64,000 bases of DNA from Halohasta litorea (GCF_024494645.1 NZ_JANHDJ010000003.1:186001-250000); one strand, 5' to 3'. Shown: positions 40,639-51,274, numbered from the stretch's first letter. Notes: generated by a model not told the origin, from the sequence alone. Program-made: numbers and translations.

Positions 40639-42185
40639 CCGAGGCGGTTGGTCGTCGCGGCGGTGGGTTGTGAGCGGTCGACGCGGTCCATATCGGCCAG
40701 TTCGTTGAGGTAGTCGACCATGTCGTCGATCGCGTCGCGCTGTTCGGCGGCCCCCTCGGTGATCTCGCCGATGCTCGCTTCGATTTCCTCGGCCTGTTTG
40801 GCGACCGATTCGGCCGTGGCGGTGATCTCTTCGAGCGACGCGGCCTGATCGTCGTTGGTGTCGGAGACCTCCGAAATCCCTTGGGCGGCCTCCTGTGAGG
40901 CGGCGACGATGTCCGACAGCGACTCCAGGACGCCGGAGATCTCGGCGTTGGCGCTGCGGACCTGACTGTTTGTCGTCTCGGAGACTGCGGCCGTCTCGCG
41001 AGTCCGGTCCTGAATCTCGCCGATCAGCTCGGAGATCTCGTCGGCGTTCTCCTTGGTCTCCTCGGCGAGGTTCTTGACCTCGTCGGCGACCACCGCGAAG
41101 CCATCGCCCGATTCGTCGGCCCGGGCGGCCTCGATGTTGGCGTTGAGCGCGAGGATATTGGTCTGGTCGGCGATGTCGGCGATCACCTCGACGACCTCGT
41201 TGATCGCGTCCATCCGGCCCTCCAGCTGTTCGACTGTCTCGACGAGCTCCTCGGTCGACTCGACGACCTCCTCCATCTCCTGTTGGGCGCTCTCGCCCGC
41301 CTCCGCACCCTCTTCGGCGGCCTGCTCGGCACGGTAGGCCGCCGAGTCGACCTGATCGGAGGTGGCCGCGACCTCCTCCATGGTCGCACTCAGGTTCTGC
41401 ATCTCGTCGCTGACCTGCCGGAGGGATTCGTTCTGGTCGCTGACCTCCTCGTCGATGTCGGCCGCGCCGGAGGCGATCTGGTCGGCCGCCGCCGACAGCT
41501 CCTCGATCTGGTCGACGAGTCCCCGAATCATTGTCTGGGTCGAGTCGGCGACGCCGTTGATCGCGTCGGTGATCTCCAAAACCTCGTCGTCGAGCAGATC
41601 GCGGCCGTCGGTGTACTCGACACGCGCGCCGAGCCGACCGTTTTCGATCTCCTGGGCGGTGTCGGAGACCTCCTCGACCAGCCCGCCCATCGCCTCCCGG
41701 CGGCGGATGACTTCGGTGTTGTCCTGGATGAGTTGGATGACGCCCTGCAGCTCTCCGGCCTGGGTGATCGGCGTTGCCACCGAGTGGACGTACAGCGTCT
41801 CGCCGTCGGCGTTGTCGAGTTCCTGTTCGAGTTCGTAGGCCCGCTGGTCGCGGCCCGAGCGGTCGGCCCCGAACGTCTCGTCGGCCCGGTCGGGGTTGTC
41901 GACGACGGCGTTGGCCAGCGTTCGAGTGCGGTCGTCCTGGAAGAACCGTGCGGTGTCGTCGTCGCCCAAGACGGATTCGCTGTCGATCCCTGTCAGGACC
42001 TCCATCTCCCGGTTCCAGCCGATGATGCGGTGGTGTGTGTCGATCATGAACGCTGGCTGCGGAAGCGTGTCCAACAGCGCGTCCGTCGAGATGTCGATCT
42101 CCTCGTCGGCCGACTGTCGACCGCCCAACGTATCGTCAGTCCCGCCGGTCGCACTCCGGGCCCCTTCGGGGTTCCCTTGTGGCAT
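40635..42185 (-). CDS. Soluble methyl-accepting transducer with PAS domain
   Basis: A 516-residue protein without membrane segments. Residues about 35-165 form a PAS domain (LDTLPQPAFMIDTHHRIIGWNREME). A HAMP-like linker leads to a coiled-coil MCP signalling domain whose tip is VIADIADQTNILALNANIEAARADE (cited by DQTNILALNA and AARA). Methylation-helix regions rich in Glu/Gln flank it. It would signal to CheA from the cytoplasm in response to redox, light or a small ligand through PAS; the stimulus is unknown. It is isolated from other che genes here. Confidence 0.92.
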   Translation of the reverse strand: MPQGNPEGARSATGGTDDTLGGRQSADEEIDISTDALLDTLPQPAFMIDTHHRIIGWNREMEVLTGIDSESVLGDDDTARFFQDDRTRTLANAVVDNPDRADETFGADRSGRDQRAYELEQELDNADGETLYVHSVATPITQAGELQGVIQLIQDNTEVIRRREAMGGLVEEVSDTAQEIENGRLGARVEYTDGRDLLDDEVLEITDAINGVADSTQTMIRGLVDQIEELSAAADQIASGAADIDEEVSDQNESLRQVSDEMQNLSATMEEVAATSDQVDSAAYRAEQAAEEGAEAGESAQQEMEEVVESTEELVETVEQLEGRMDAINEVVEVIADIADQTNILALNANIEAARADESGDGFAVVADEVKNLAEETKENADEISELIGEIQDRTRETAAVSETTNSQVRSANAEISGVLESLSDIVAASQEAAQGISEVSDTNDDQAASLEEITATAESVAKQAEEIEASIGEITEGAAEQRDAIDDMVDYLNELADMDRVDRSQPTAATTNRLG

Positions 42186-42319
42186 AGCAACCGATAGGGA
42201 ACACAGAATGTTATTGGTTTCCGTACTATTATCAGATTTTATATTTTATCCACAGTATCGTTGTATTATATCACACATTATGGGCATAAATAGTGCGGTT
42301 TGATGACGGTCACAGCTAC

Positions 42320-42871
42320 TCAGTGAAGGGTCCCCTCACGATGCTCGACGTCGTAGGCGAACAGCGCGTAGCCAACGTCTTCGGGCGAGTAGCCGGTCTC
42401 GCTTGCGATCTCGCGGATCGGCTCGATCATCGTCACGTAGTCGGCGGCATCGAACGACTCCTTGCGGCCCTCGACGAAGTCGAACCGTTCGAGTGTGGCC
42501 CAAACGCGGGTATCGACGATCGCGTGCCGCGAGGGGTCGAGGGCAGTGAGCACACAGGAGGCCGTCGGAGCCTTGAACCCACTGAGGCCGGTGAGCAGGT
42601 GGATCTTCGAAAAGTCGCCGTCGACGCGCCGGACGTTGGCGGTGACTTCTACACAGCGGTCGGCAGGGTTGCGGTCGACGTGGTAGGCGCTGCGGGTCGA
42701 GGATTCGTAGGCGATCTCGTATAGCTGCTCGCGGGTCAGGTGGCCCTGCTGGCGGTACTGCTGGCCGAAGTCGGCGATTCGCTCGGGAAGAACACCCTGT
42801 GTTTCGGCGTACGACTCCAGATACTTGGCAACGAGTGTCCCGTCGATCCCAGCCATATCGGCGAGAGACAC
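42320..42871 (-). CDS. Helix-hairpin-helix (HhH-GPD-like) protein
   Basis: A 183-residue all-helical protein. Segment LLTGLSGFKAPTASCVLTALDPSRHAIVDTRVWATLER mirrors the HhH and following helix of base-excision glycosylases ('GxGxxxA...D'; cited by GLSGFKAPTA and AIVDTRVW). The D in VDTRVW sits where the catalytic aspartate of the HhH-GPD family lies. It lacks the iron-sulfur cluster of endonuclease III. DNA repair is plausible but unproven. The start may be five codons inside, at MAGIDGT. Confidence 0.65.
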   Translation of the reverse strand: MSLADMAGIDGTLVAKYLESYAETQGVLPERIADFGQQYRQQGHLTREQLYEIAYESSTRSAYHVDRNPADRCVEVTANVRRVDGDFSKIHLLTGLSGFKAPTASCVLTALDPSRHAIVDTRVWATLERFDFVEGRKESFDAADYVTMIEPIREIASETGYSPEDVGYALFAYDVEHREGTLH

Positions 42872-42930
42872 GACAGCACGGAAAACGTTCGCATTTGGGA
42901 GCTCAGGACGGCTGTGGCTGCGTGGGCCAG

Positions 42931-44109
42931 TTAGTCGACGACTAACTCGATCGGATACTCGGTGATGTTCTCGTAGCCGTCATCGGTGACGATCACGATG
43001 TCCTCGATCCGGACCCCGCCGACCGCCGGATCGTACAGTCCCGGTTCGACAGTGATCACCTGTCCGGCCACCAGATCGCCGCCATCGGTCGAGAGCCGCG
43101 GCCGCTCGTGGACATCCAGGCCGACGCCGTGGCCGGTGCTGTGGATGAACCCGGTCTCGGTCGAAGGGTCGGCCCGCAGCGTCGGGAGTCCGGCGTCCTC
43201 GTAGACCGCACAGGCTGCTGCGTGGACGTCCTCGCCAGTGTTTCCGGGTTCGACCGCATCGAGGGCCGCCGCCAGCGCCCGCTCGGTGAGGTCGTACCAC
43301 TCGGCGAGCGTCTCGTCCGGCTCGCCCTTGCAGAACGTCCGGGTCATATCAGCGTGGTACTTCGTCGACTTGTTCCGGGGGAAGATGTCGACGATGATCG
43401 GCTCGGTCGCGTACAACGGCCCGCTGCCGCGGTCGTGCGGGTCAGCCGCCCGCTCGCCGCAAGCGACGATGGTCTCGTCGAGTCCACAGCCGTGTTTTAA
43501 GAGGGTGATCTCGATGGCCTCTTTAACGCGCTCGCTGGTCAGGGTCTCGCCATCGACGAGCAACTGCCCGTCGGCTCCGATAGTCGACCGTTCGATCAAC
43601 CCCTCGGCGGCGGCCATCGCGGCCTCGTTGGCCCGCTGGGCCGCCCGAACGTGGTCGAGTTCGGGCGGCGTCTTGACCGCCCGGATGTCGACCAGTACGT
43701 CGTCGGTATCGACGACGACTTCGATGCCCTGCTCGCGGAGACCGTCGGCGGTCCCCACGGGAAACCGCTCGGGGACCGCGACCGATTCGACGCCGCCCGC
43801 CGAGAGGAAGGCCGCTGCGACCCGATGGCTCGCCTCGCGCGGTCCGTAGGCGTCGACTAACTCCCGTTTGTCGTAGGCTACCGGGCGCTCAATGCGGTCG
43901 GCACGGCTCTCCGTTCGTGCCCGACCGTATTCGAGCCCCGAGACGAGCACCGAGAGTTCCTCCGGCGTGTAACACGTGAAAAACGGATCGGGGGCGTCGA
44001 ACCCCGAGAGATACCGCTGATTCGAGTCGGTGCTGGCGGCGTCGATAGCGTAGGCATCCACCCCAAGCGAGTCGAGATGGGCATCGAGACGACTGAAATC
44101 CGGGTCCAT
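42931..44109 (-). CDS. M24 family metallopeptidase, Xaa-Pro aminopeptidase-like
   Basis: A 392-residue pita-bread metallopeptidase. The N-terminal creatinase-like domain is followed by metal-site motifs: [22 protein letters not shown] (two aspartates), [13 protein letters not shown] (histidine), and the two glutamates in TVEPGLY and RIEDIVIV. Such enzymes remove N-terminal residues before proline. It should be cytoplasmic. The family also includes creatinase-like hydrolases, so the exact substrate is unsure. Confidence 0.9.
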   Translation of the reverse strand: MDPDFSRLDAHLDSLGVDAYAIDAASTDSNQRYLSGFDAPDPFFTCYTPEELSVLVSGLEYGRARTESRADRIERPVAYDKRELVDAYGPREASHRVAAAFLSAGGVESVAVPERFPVGTADGLREQGIEVVVDTDDVLVDIRAVKTPPELDHVRAAQRANEAAMAAAEGLIERSTIGADGQLLVDGETLTSERVKEAIEITLLKHGCGLDETIVACGERAADPHDRGSGPLYATEPIIVDIFPRNKSTKYHADMTRTFCKGEPDETLAEWYDLTERALAAALDAVEPGNTGEDVHAAACAVYEDAGLPTLRADPSTETGFIHSTGHGVGLDVHERPRLSTDGGDLVAGQVITVEPGLYDPAVGGVRIEDIVIVTDDGYENITEYPIELVVD

Positions 44110-44436
44110 ATCTCGGTTGTAGCGACAGAAGGGTAAGATCGTTGGCCCTCACAGCGACCGGAAACAACTGTTCGGCCCGGGAATCTTTCACGCAGAATTG
44201 AAAAATCAGATATAGTATATATAAAGCTGGGATCGCCGCAGAGCGTGTCGGCTTCACGTCCTACCTCCGTCAGACACATATCAGTTTGAATTATATTTTC
44301 TGCAATGGGTTAATATGCGTGGCTATCATATGCAGGTGTAGCTTATGCTCTTGCCTCTTCGTGACCAGATCGGTACCGCCCAGGGAGAATCAGCCGGGCA
44401 ACTGCCCCGTAATCGCCGTCTCGACAGGGTCCGACG
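44110..44436 (+). promoter_or_regulatory. Long AT-rich intergenic region before the cetZ pair
   Basis: The 327 nt between divergent genes hold a strong TATA-like sequence (TATAGTATATATAAA around 44211-44225), preceded by GAAAAATC, which could be a TFB recognition element. A second AT-rich patch lies at about 44285-44335. A start near 44250 would give a leader of about 190 nt for cetZ. No ORF or RNA could be supported. Confidence 0.5.
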
Positions 44437-45606
44437 ATGAAACTCGCAACGATCGGCGTCGGCAACGCCGGTAGCAAGCTCATCGACCGGATGCTCGAAT
44501 TCGAACAGGAAACCGGACGGGACCTCTGTCGACACGTCCTCGTGATCAACACCGCCCGCACGGACCTCGCCAAACCGGACCACGTCCCGGAGGACCGCCG
44601 GGTGTTGATCGGCGATACTCACCAGAAAGCCAAGGGCCACGGCGTCGGCGGCGACGGCGAGGTCGGCGCGGAGGTCGCCAAAAACGATATCGACGAGATC
44701 CGCCGGGTGTTCGACGACGTTGAGATCCACGAAGTCGACGCGATCCTCGTGGCGGCTGGCCTCGGCGGTGGCACCGGCAGCGGGGCCGGGCCGGTCGTTA
44801 TCGACGAACTCCAGAAGATGTACGACGAGCCGGTATACGGGCTCGGCGTCCTGCCGGGCGAGTACGAGGGCGGCCGTCCCGCCTTGAACGCCGCCCGTTC
44901 GCTGCAGTCCTTTGTGACGAAAGTCGACAACTTCATCGCCTTCGACAACGACGCCTGGCGCTCCCGCGGCCAGACCGTCGAGGAGGGTTACGAGGAGATG
45001 AACCGCGAGCTCGCCACCCGGATCGTCACCCTGCTCGCAGCGGGCGAGGTCGACGACTCCGACGTCGGGGAGAACGCGATGGATTCGAGCGACATCATGC
45101 GCACCCTCGACACCGGCGGAGTCTCCTCAATCGGCTACGCCTCGACGGATCTCGACAAGCCGGAGGGACTGCTCTCGAAGTACAAAAAGAAAGAAGACGA
45201 CGAGATCAACTCGATGGACGCCGCCAAGATCAAGGGGCTCGTCCGTCGGGCGGTCAACTCCCGTCTCACGATCCCGTGTGAGGTCTCGAGCGCCGACCGC
45301 GCGCTGATTATCTTCGCCGGGCCGTCATCGATGATCTCCAGGAAGGGGATCGAATCCGCCCGCGAGTGGCTCGAACAGGAGGCCGACACCGTCGAGGTGC
45401 TGGCGGGTGACGATCCCCGTGAGGATTCCGATACGCTCGCGGCGGTCGTTCTGCTGTCGAACGTCACCGAGACCCCGCGGATCAAGGAGATCCAAAATCA
45501 GGCCGTCGACGCCCAGAACAAGATCAAGGAACTCGACGCCGTTCGGGAGGAGGAAATTGCGTCGCTGATCACCGACGATGACAATGAACTCGACCCGATC
45601 GTCTAG
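44437..45606 (+). CDS. cetZ: CetZ, archaeal tubulin-like cytoskeletal protein
   Basis: A 389-residue CetZ. The tubulin-superfamily motifs include the N-terminal MKLATIGVGNAGSKLID, AGLGGGTGSGAGPVVIDE (T4 signature), LPGEYEGGRPALNAARS and a second-domain NSRLTIPCEV region. CetZ proteins act in rod-shape formation and motility of haloarchaea rather than division. The T7 loop and GTP-binding residues appear intact. It is followed after 39 nt by a second, divergent cetZ, so the two are probably one transcription unit. Confidence 0.94.
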   Translation: MKLATIGVGNAGSKLIDRMLEFEQETGRDLCRHVLVINTARTDLAKPDHVPEDRRVLIGDTHQKAKGHGVGGDGEVGAEVAKNDIDEIRRVFDDVEIHEVDAILVAAGLGGGTGSGAGPVVIDELQKMYDEPVYGLGVLPGEYEGGRPALNAARSLQSFVTKVDNFIAFDNDAWRSRGQTVEEGYEEMNRELATRIVTLLAAGEVDDSDVGENAMDSSDIMRTLDTGGVSSIGYASTDLDKPEGLLSKYKKKEDDEINSMDAAKIKGLVRRAVNSRLTIPCEVSSADRALIIFAGPSSMISRKGIESAREWLEQEADTVEVLAGDDPREDSDTLAAVVLLSNVTETPRIKEIQNQAVDAQNKIKELDAVREEEIASLITDDDNELDPIV

Positions 45607-45645
45607 TAGCCGCCGATCGGCGATTCCGACGGCGGGGACCGAGCG

Positions 45646-47124
45646 ATGAAACTCGCGCTGTTCGGCGTCGGCAACGCGGGCACCCGGATCGTCGACCAGC
45701 TGCTCGACGCCGAGTCACGGACCGACCGGCCGCTGACCGACGGCAACGTCCTCGCGTTCAACACGACCCCCTCCGCGTTCGCAGACACCAGCCACATCGA
45801 CGACGAGCGGCAGGTCGTCATCGGCGACATCCATCCGGACGTGAGCCGTCCCGAAGATCTCGCCGACGAGAGCGGGGAGGACCGTCGGGAGGGGGTCGCT
45901 GGCGATCCGGAACTCGGCGTCGAAGTCGCCCGCGACGATCTGCCGGAGATCCGGCGTGCGCTCGATCTGGTCGACGACACCGAAGTCGATGCGGCAATGA
46001 TCGTCGCCGGGCTGGGCGGCGGCACGGGCTGTGGGCTCGGCGCGGTGCTGCTCGAAGAGCTGGCGTCGATCTACGAGCTCCCGATCTACGTCCTCGGCGT
46101 ACTGCCGACCAGCGAGGAGTCCGACCGACGAGCGTGGACCGCCGCGCGTGCGGTGCGGACGTTCGTCCCATTGGCCGATGCCGTGTTTCCGATCGACACC
46201 GAGTCGTGGCTCGCCAGCGCGGAGAGCGACGACTACGACGAGCTCAACAGGGCAATCGCGACCCGACTCGTCTCGCTGTTCGGAGCCGGAGAGCGCGAGA
46301 CGGCGGCCATCTCGGAGCTCCGGATGGACCCGAACGACCTCAAGCGAACCCTCGATGTCGGCGGACTGGCAACCATCGGCTACGCCGAGACCGAACTCGA
46401 GGAGGTATCGGAGGGATGGTACCGACGGCTCCGCCGACTGCTCGGCTTGGACGTGCCGGAGCGCGAACCCCAGACCGATGCGGTGTCGATCAAGAACCTC
46501 GTCCAGCGGGCTGCCGACTCGAAGCTCACGCTGCAGTGTGATATCGAGACGGCCGACCGCGTGCTGCTGGTGTTGTCGGGCCCACCCAAGGAGCTCTCAC
46601 GGAAGGGGTTCGAGACCGGCCGCTATCTGCTCGAAGACAAAACCGGGACCGTCGAGATCCTGGCCGGGGACGAACCGCTGCCGGAGGGCTCGCGGATCAC
46701 GGCGACGATCCTGCTGTCGAACGTGACCGGCGTGCCGCGGATCGAGACGCTCCAACGGCGGGCAGTCGAGTTCCAGCGCGAGCAGGATGACCTCTCAGCA
46801 TCCGATCCGGACGATTTGTCGGCCGCTACTACCCTCTCGACAAGCGACACCCAGCGATCAGCAGGCAACCAATCGACAGGAGACGACCAGTCGGCGGGAG
46901 ACGAACAGCCACCCAGCGACGACCACGGGTTCGACTTCCAGGAGGCCGAATTGGTCGACCAGTCCGAAGCCGACTCCGAAGGGGAGTCCACGTCCTCGGA
47001 AGACGAAACCGAGGAAGAACCCACGCCCGCGGACGGTGATACTGCTGACGACGATACTGCCGCCACCGAATCCGAGTCCACGGGGGACGGGTCGGCTGCC
47101 GAAAACGAGCCACAGAAACAATAA
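45646..47124 (+). CDS. cetZ: Second CetZ paralogue with acidic C-terminal tail
   Basis: A 492-residue CetZ-family protein. MKLALFGVGNAGTRIVD and AGLGGGTGCGLGAVLLEE are the nucleotide motifs, where the usual serine in GGGTGSG is cysteine. An extra segment (SRPEDLADESGEDRR) interrupts the loop after residue 65. The last about 110 residues form a low-complexity Asp/Glu/Ser tail absent from the first copy. It may pair with the upstream CetZ in a heteropolymer or modulate it. The divergence and tail suggest a specialised role; function is unknown. Confidence 0.9.
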   Translation: MKLALFGVGNAGTRIVDQLLDAESRTDRPLTDGNVLAFNTTPSAFADTSHIDDERQVVIGDIHPDVSRPEDLADESGEDRREGVAGDPELGVEVARDDLPEIRRALDLVDDTEVDAAMIVAGLGGGTGCGLGAVLLEELASIYELPIYVLGVLPTSEESDRRAWTAARAVRTFVPLADAVFPIDTESWLASAESDDYDELNRAIATRLVSLFGAGERETAAISELRMDPNDLKRTLDVGGLATIGYAETELEEVSEGWYRRLRRLLGLDVPEREPQTDAVSIKNLVQRAADSKLTLQCDIETADRVLLVLSGPPKELSRKGFETGRYLLEDKTGTVEILAGDEPLPEGSRITATILLSNVTGVPRIETLQRRAVEFQREQDDLSASDPDDLSAATTLSTSDTQRSAGNQSTGDDQSAGDEQPPSDDHGFDFQEAELVDQSEADSEGESTSSEDETEEEPTPADGDTADDDTAATESESTGDGSAAENEPQKQ

Positions 47125-47181
47125 CTGACGCCGCCGATCCAACTCCGGTATTCTGATAGCCTTTCGCTGGGACCACGGGGT

Positions 47182-48519
47182 ATGGACGTTCACATCTCGA
47201 CCTCGACAGTCGCGGGCATCGCCCGGGCACCACCATCGAAAAGCTACACCCACCGGGCGATCCTCGCGGCGGGCTACAGCGACGGCGCGACCGTCTACGA
47301 CCCCCTCGACAGCGCCGACCCCCGAGCGACGATGCGCGCGGTCGAAGGCTTCGGCGGAACGGTCGACCGCCCCGAGACCGAGGGCTCCCTCGAAATTTCC
47401 GGGTTCGACGGGACGCCGGAGGTTCCCGACGACGTAATTAACTGTGCCAACAGCGGAACGACGATGCGACTCGTCACCGCGGCGGCGGCGCTCGCCGACG
47501 GCGGGACGGTGCTCACCGGCGACGACTCGCTCCGCTCGCGGCCACAGGGGCCGCTCCTGGAGGCCCTCGACTCGCTCGGCGTCCGCGCCACGAGCACCCG
47601 CGGCAACGGCCAGGCCCCACTGGTCATCGAGGGACCGCTCGCGGGCGGCGAGGTCGACATACCCGGCGACGTCTCTTCCCAGTACATCTCGGCGCTGCTG
47701 ATGGCCGGTGCCGTCACCGAGAAGGGGATCGAACTGAACCTGACAACCGAACTCAAAAGCGCACCCTACGTCGATATCACGCTCGAAGTCCTGGAGGATT
47801 TCGGCGTGGTCGCCGAACCGGTCGGCGCGAGTGGTGCGGACGGCGTCCGCTCGGCAGGTGCGGAGGGGTTCGTCGTCGAGGGCGGCCAGCAGTACAGCCC
47901 CGAGGGCGGCACCTACCACGTCCCCGGCGACTTCTCGTCGATGTCATACCTGCTGGCGGCGGGCGCAATCGCCGCGGCCGACGGCGAGTCGGTCGTCGTC
48001 GAGGGAGCCCAGCCGAGTGCACAGGGAGATAGCGCGATCGTCGACATCTTAGAGGCGATGGACGCCGACATCGAGTGGGACCGAGACGCGGGCGAGATTA
48101 CTGTCGCACAGTCCGACCTCACCGGGACGACCGTCGATGTCGGCGACACCCCCGATCTGCTGCCGACGATCGCAGTGCTCGGCGCGGTCGCCGAGGGCGA
48201 TACCGTCATCGAGAACTGCGAGCACGTCCGGTACAAGGAGACCGACCGGGTGAGCGCGATGGCCACCGAACTCGAAAAGCTAGGCGCGTCAGTGACCGAG
48301 GAACACGACGTACTGACGATCCACGGCAGCGACACGACGCTCTCGGGAGCGGCGGTCGAGGGCTACCACGACCACCGCGTCATCATGTCGCTGTCGGTCG
48401 CGGGGCTCGTCGCCGAAGGAACGACCACGGTGACGGGGGCCGATCACGTCGACATCTCGTTCCCGGACTTCTTCGACGTGCTCGACAACCTGGGCGGCGC
48501 GGTCGATCGAACCGAGTAG
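47182..48519 (+). CDS. aroA: 3-phosphoshikimate 1-carboxyvinyltransferase (EPSP synthase)
   Basis: A 445-residue EPSP synthase: [18 protein letters not shown] near the N-terminus, [11 protein letters not shown] (substrate phosphate site), [14 protein letters not shown], and [11 protein letters not shown] near the C-terminus. It joins shikimate-3-phosphate and phosphoenolpyruvate in chorismate synthesis. Length and motifs are normal. It follows the cetZ pair at 57 nt but probably has its own promoter. Confidence 0.95.
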   Translation: MDVHISTSTVAGIARAPPSKSYTHRAILAAGYSDGATVYDPLDSADPRATMRAVEGFGGTVDRPETEGSLEISGFDGTPEVPDDVINCANSGTTMRLVTAAAALADGGTVLTGDDSLRSRPQGPLLEALDSLGVRATSTRGNGQAPLVIEGPLAGGEVDIPGDVSSQYISALLMAGAVTEKGIELNLTTELKSAPYVDITLEVLEDFGVVAEPVGASGADGVRSAGAEGFVVEGGQQYSPEGGTYHVPGDFSSMSYLLAAGAIAAADGESVVVEGAQPSAQGDSAIVDILEAMDADIEWDRDAGEITVAQSDLTGTTVDVGDTPDLLPTIAVLGAVAEGDTVIENCEHVRYKETDRVSAMATELEKLGASVTEEHDVLTIHGSDTTLSGAAVEGYHDHRVIMSLSVAGLVAEGTTTVTGADHVDISFPDFFDVLDNLGGAVDRTE

Positions 48520-48528
48520 TCCGGTGCG

Positions 48529-49329
48529 CTACGCGAGACGGTCGGTGACGTCGAGCAGTCCATCCGACTCGTTGCTGTCGGATTCGTCGCTGGTCGACTC
48601 GGTTTCCTCGGTCGAACTGTTGGTCGGCTCGGTGTCGGCCGATTCATTGCCCGTCTCCGTGCCGTTGGCGGCCTCGGCGGCTGTTGGCTCGGCTGTGATC
48701 GACTCGGCGAGCGTCCGTGCGTTCTCACCTTCGGTCATCCGGAACTGTCGGGGATAGACGCCGATGGCGACAAGCAGGTCGTCGCCGCGATCGACGGCCT
48801 CGGTCACGTGAATGTCGAGCTCCAGGGGCAGCCCGGAGAAGTTCGCCTCGGCGACGAACCGCGATTTGGTGGTCGACTGGTCGAGGATCGTGATCGTCTC
48901 ATCGCTGTCGTGTTCGATTCCGTCGATCGACTCGTAGTTGTCCCCGATCAGTTCGACCACCTCTCGACCCGACATCTCGCCGACCGGGTTCATCGTCCGC
49001 CCAGCGATTTCGAGCTTCGGCGTCGAGAGCACCGCGAACGTCGCGGTCGCCTGCTGGGCGAGTCCCTCGATGCCGACCTGTTTTTCGTAGTTGGAGAGAT
49101 AGCTCGTGACGGCGATCGTCTCCGACTGCCCGGCGACCTCGACCGTTTCCTCGGTGACGATCTCCTCGATCCCAACCGCCGCGTAGCTGGTCGAATCGAG
49201 CGCCGACTCGCTGACGCCTGCCGGTGTCGACTCCAGACTGGTCACCGTACCCAATACGCCACTGAGACAGCCCGAGACGCCGAGCATACCGGCAGCTGCG
49301 GTTCCTGCGAGGAGGGCCCGTCGGTTCAT
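48529..49329 (-). CDS. Tat-type lipoprotein, DUF6517-like
   Basis: A 266-residue secreted lipoprotein. The N-terminus NRRALLAGTAAAGMLGVSGCL has the twin arginine and a lipobox cysteine (GVSGC), so Tat export and lipid anchoring are expected. The mature part has a beta-rich core (TSYLSNYEKQVGIEG, FAVLSTPKLEIAG). It ends in an acidic Ser/Glu/Asp/Asn tail of about 60 residues. Many haloarchaeal paralogues of this kind exist with unknown function. It is convergent with aroA, 9 nt away. Confidence 0.85.
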   Translation of the reverse strand: MNRRALLAGTAAAGMLGVSGCLSGVLGTVTSLESTPAGVSESALDSTSYAAVGIEEIVTEETVEVAGQSETIAVTSYLSNYEKQVGIEGLAQQATATFAVLSTPKLEIAGRTMNPVGEMSGREVVELIGDNYESIDGIEHDSDETITILDQSTTKSRFVAEANFSGLPLELDIHVTEAVDRGDDLLVAIGVYPRQFRMTEGENARTLAESITAEPTAAEAANGTETGNESADTEPTNSSTEETESTSDESDSNESDGLLDVTDRLA

Positions 49330-49408
49330 TCACCAAAGACAGACCACCCGTTGATAAGTGCTTGTTGGAAACTGGTCAGTACAGTTATACAGTTCGCTAC
49401 TGCGCTCC

Positions 49409-51274
49409 TCAGTCCTGGTCCCCATCACCCAGGCCGCCGTCGGCGTGTGGATCGCCCGTCGCGTCATCGCTGCTGTCGGCGGGCGCAGCCGACGACGCCT
49501 CGCGTTTCTCGGCGAGTCGCTGCTCGAACCACCGCCACTCGGCGGAGAACTGATCGGTCTCTTTGAGGTTCCAGACATCGGCGTCCTCGACTTTCGGCCC
49601 CACCCGGAACGACTGGAACAGGTTCAGCGCCCAGATGCCCAGCCCGATGATCAACAGGACCGCGCCGAAGGTGGCCAACTGCTGGAGCACCTCGAACTCG
49701 GCGGGGTAGGCCGCCCGGCGGCGCGGCAGGCCGAGATAGCCCAGCGCCAACAGCGGCGTAAACGTCGTAAACACGCCGACGATGGTGATGTAGGCGTGAA
49801 CCTTCGCGGCCCGCCGGTCGTACATCCGACCCGTGAGCAAGGGGAACCAGAAGTAGCCCGCCGCAAAGGCCATGAACGTGATGATGCCGACGACGATGAA
49901 ATGGAAGTGACCGACGACGTAATAGGTATCATGAAGCACGAGATCGATCGGAATCGACGCCAGAAAGACGCCGGTGACGCCGCCGATGATGAACGTGCCG
50001 ATCGAGCCGATCGAGAAGATCATCGGCGCGGTCAGTCGGATCGAACCGCCCCACAGGGTCGTGATCCAGTTGAAGACCTTGACCGCCGAGGGGATGGCGA
50101 TGGCGATCGAGACGGCCATAAACGCCGCCCGGAGCCGGGGGTCGATCCCCGTCGAGAACATGTGGTGGGCCCAGACGCCGAACGAGAGGACCCCGATCGC
50201 CAGCGTCGAGTAGACGATGAACTTGAAGCCGAACAGTTTGCGGCCCGCGAACTTCGGCAGGATGTAGCTCACGAGCCCGAAGGCCGGTAAGACGAGGATA
50301 TACACCTCGGGATGGCCGAAGAACCAAAACAGGTGTTGCCACAGAATCGGTCCGCCCTCGGCGGTGAAGAAGGCGGTGCCGATGTTGCGGTCGGCCAGCA
50401 ACATTAGGAGGGCACTCCCGAGCAGCGGGAACGCAAAGAGGACGATCCCGCTGGTGGTGAGGAGTGTCCAGGAGAAGATATCGAGACTCGACCACGTCAC
50501 CCGCTCGCCGCGCATGGTGAAGATGGTCACGATGATGTTGATCGCCCCCATCACGGTGGCGAGACCGCTGAGGTGTAAGCCCAGCAAGAGCAGGTCCATC
50601 TGGGGGTTTTGCAGCGTCGTCGACAGCGGGACGTAGAGCGTCCAGCCGCTGGCTGGCGGTTCCAGGATCAGTAAGACGGGGATGTCGATCCCGAAGGACA
50701 ACAGCAGCTTCCCCAACACCTCGGTGAGCAGGCCAGCCCGCGCTAACAGGAAGGCCATCGGGATGAGCCAGAAGGCGATGGCGTTGATCCGGGGGAACGC
50801 CATGTCCTCGGCGTCAAGCAGGATCGGGATGAAGTAGTTGGCGAAGCCGAAGAAAACGGGGGTAACGAAGAAAAACAGCATCGTCAGCCCGTGCATCGTG
50901 AAGACGGCGTTGTAGGTCTGGGCGTCCCAAATAGTCGGGTTCGCCGTGAACAGTTCCGCCCGAATCATCATTCCGTCTGTCGCCCCCCAGGTCCCGGCGG
51001 CAATCCCGAAGAGGATGTAGAGAATCCCGATATCCTTGTGGTCGACCGTCGTCAGCCACCGAAGCAGGCCATCGGGTTTGTGCGCAAAGCCGGTTTGTCG
51101 CCCCGGCAGCCAGGCCGAAAACCCGCCGTCCGAGACGAGTTGCCTGTCAGTCGGCTCGGAAGCGGTCGCCCGACGAGCCACCAGCACCGCACCTCCGACG
51201 AACGTGACCGCAAAAAAGGCCAGCAACGCGAGGTCTATCGGCACTGTCGACCACTCCCGCGGTCCTGTGAACAC
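49409..51274 (-). CDS. coxA: Heme-copper oxidase subunit I (aa3-type)
   Basis: A 621-residue integral membrane protein with about 14 transmembrane segments. The heme-copper motif WFFGHPEVYILVLP has the histidine-tyrosine pair at the copper site, and HDTYYVVGHFHFI holds the heme a and a3 histidines. WAHHMFSTG carries the two copper-B histidines. It is the catalytic subunit of the proton-pumping terminal oxidase. Subunit II is not in the window. The C-terminus has an acidic tail. A small membrane protein lies 89 nt upstream on the same strand. Confidence 0.95.
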   Translation of the reverse strand: MFTGPREWSTVPIDLALLAFFAVTFVGGAVLVARRATASEPTDRQLVSDGGFSAWLPGRQTGFAHKPDGLLRWLTTVDHKDIGILYILFGIAAGTWGATDGMMIRAELFTANPTIWDAQTYNAVFTMHGLTMLFFFVTPVFFGFANYFIPILLDAEDMAFPRINAIAFWLIPMAFLLARAGLLTEVLGKLLLSFGIDIPVLLILEPPASGWTLYVPLSTTLQNPQMDLLLLGLHLSGLATVMGAINIIVTIFTMRGERVTWSSLDIFSWTLLTTSGIVLFAFPLLGSALLMLLADRNIGTAFFTAEGGPILWQHLFWFFGHPEVYILVLPAFGLVSYILPKFAGRKLFGFKFIVYSTLAIGVLSFGVWAHHMFSTGIDPRLRAAFMAVSIAIAIPSAVKVFNWITTLWGGSIRLTAPMIFSIGSIGTFIIGGVTGVFLASIPIDLVLHDTYYVVGHFHFIVVGIITFMAFAAGYFWFPLLTGRMYDRRAAKVHAYITIVGVFTTFTPLLALGYLGLPRRRAAYPAEFEVLQQLATFGAVLLIIGLGIWALNLFQSFRVGPKVEDADVWNLKETDQFSAEWRWFEQRLAEKREASSAAPADSSDDATGDPHADGGLGDGDQD

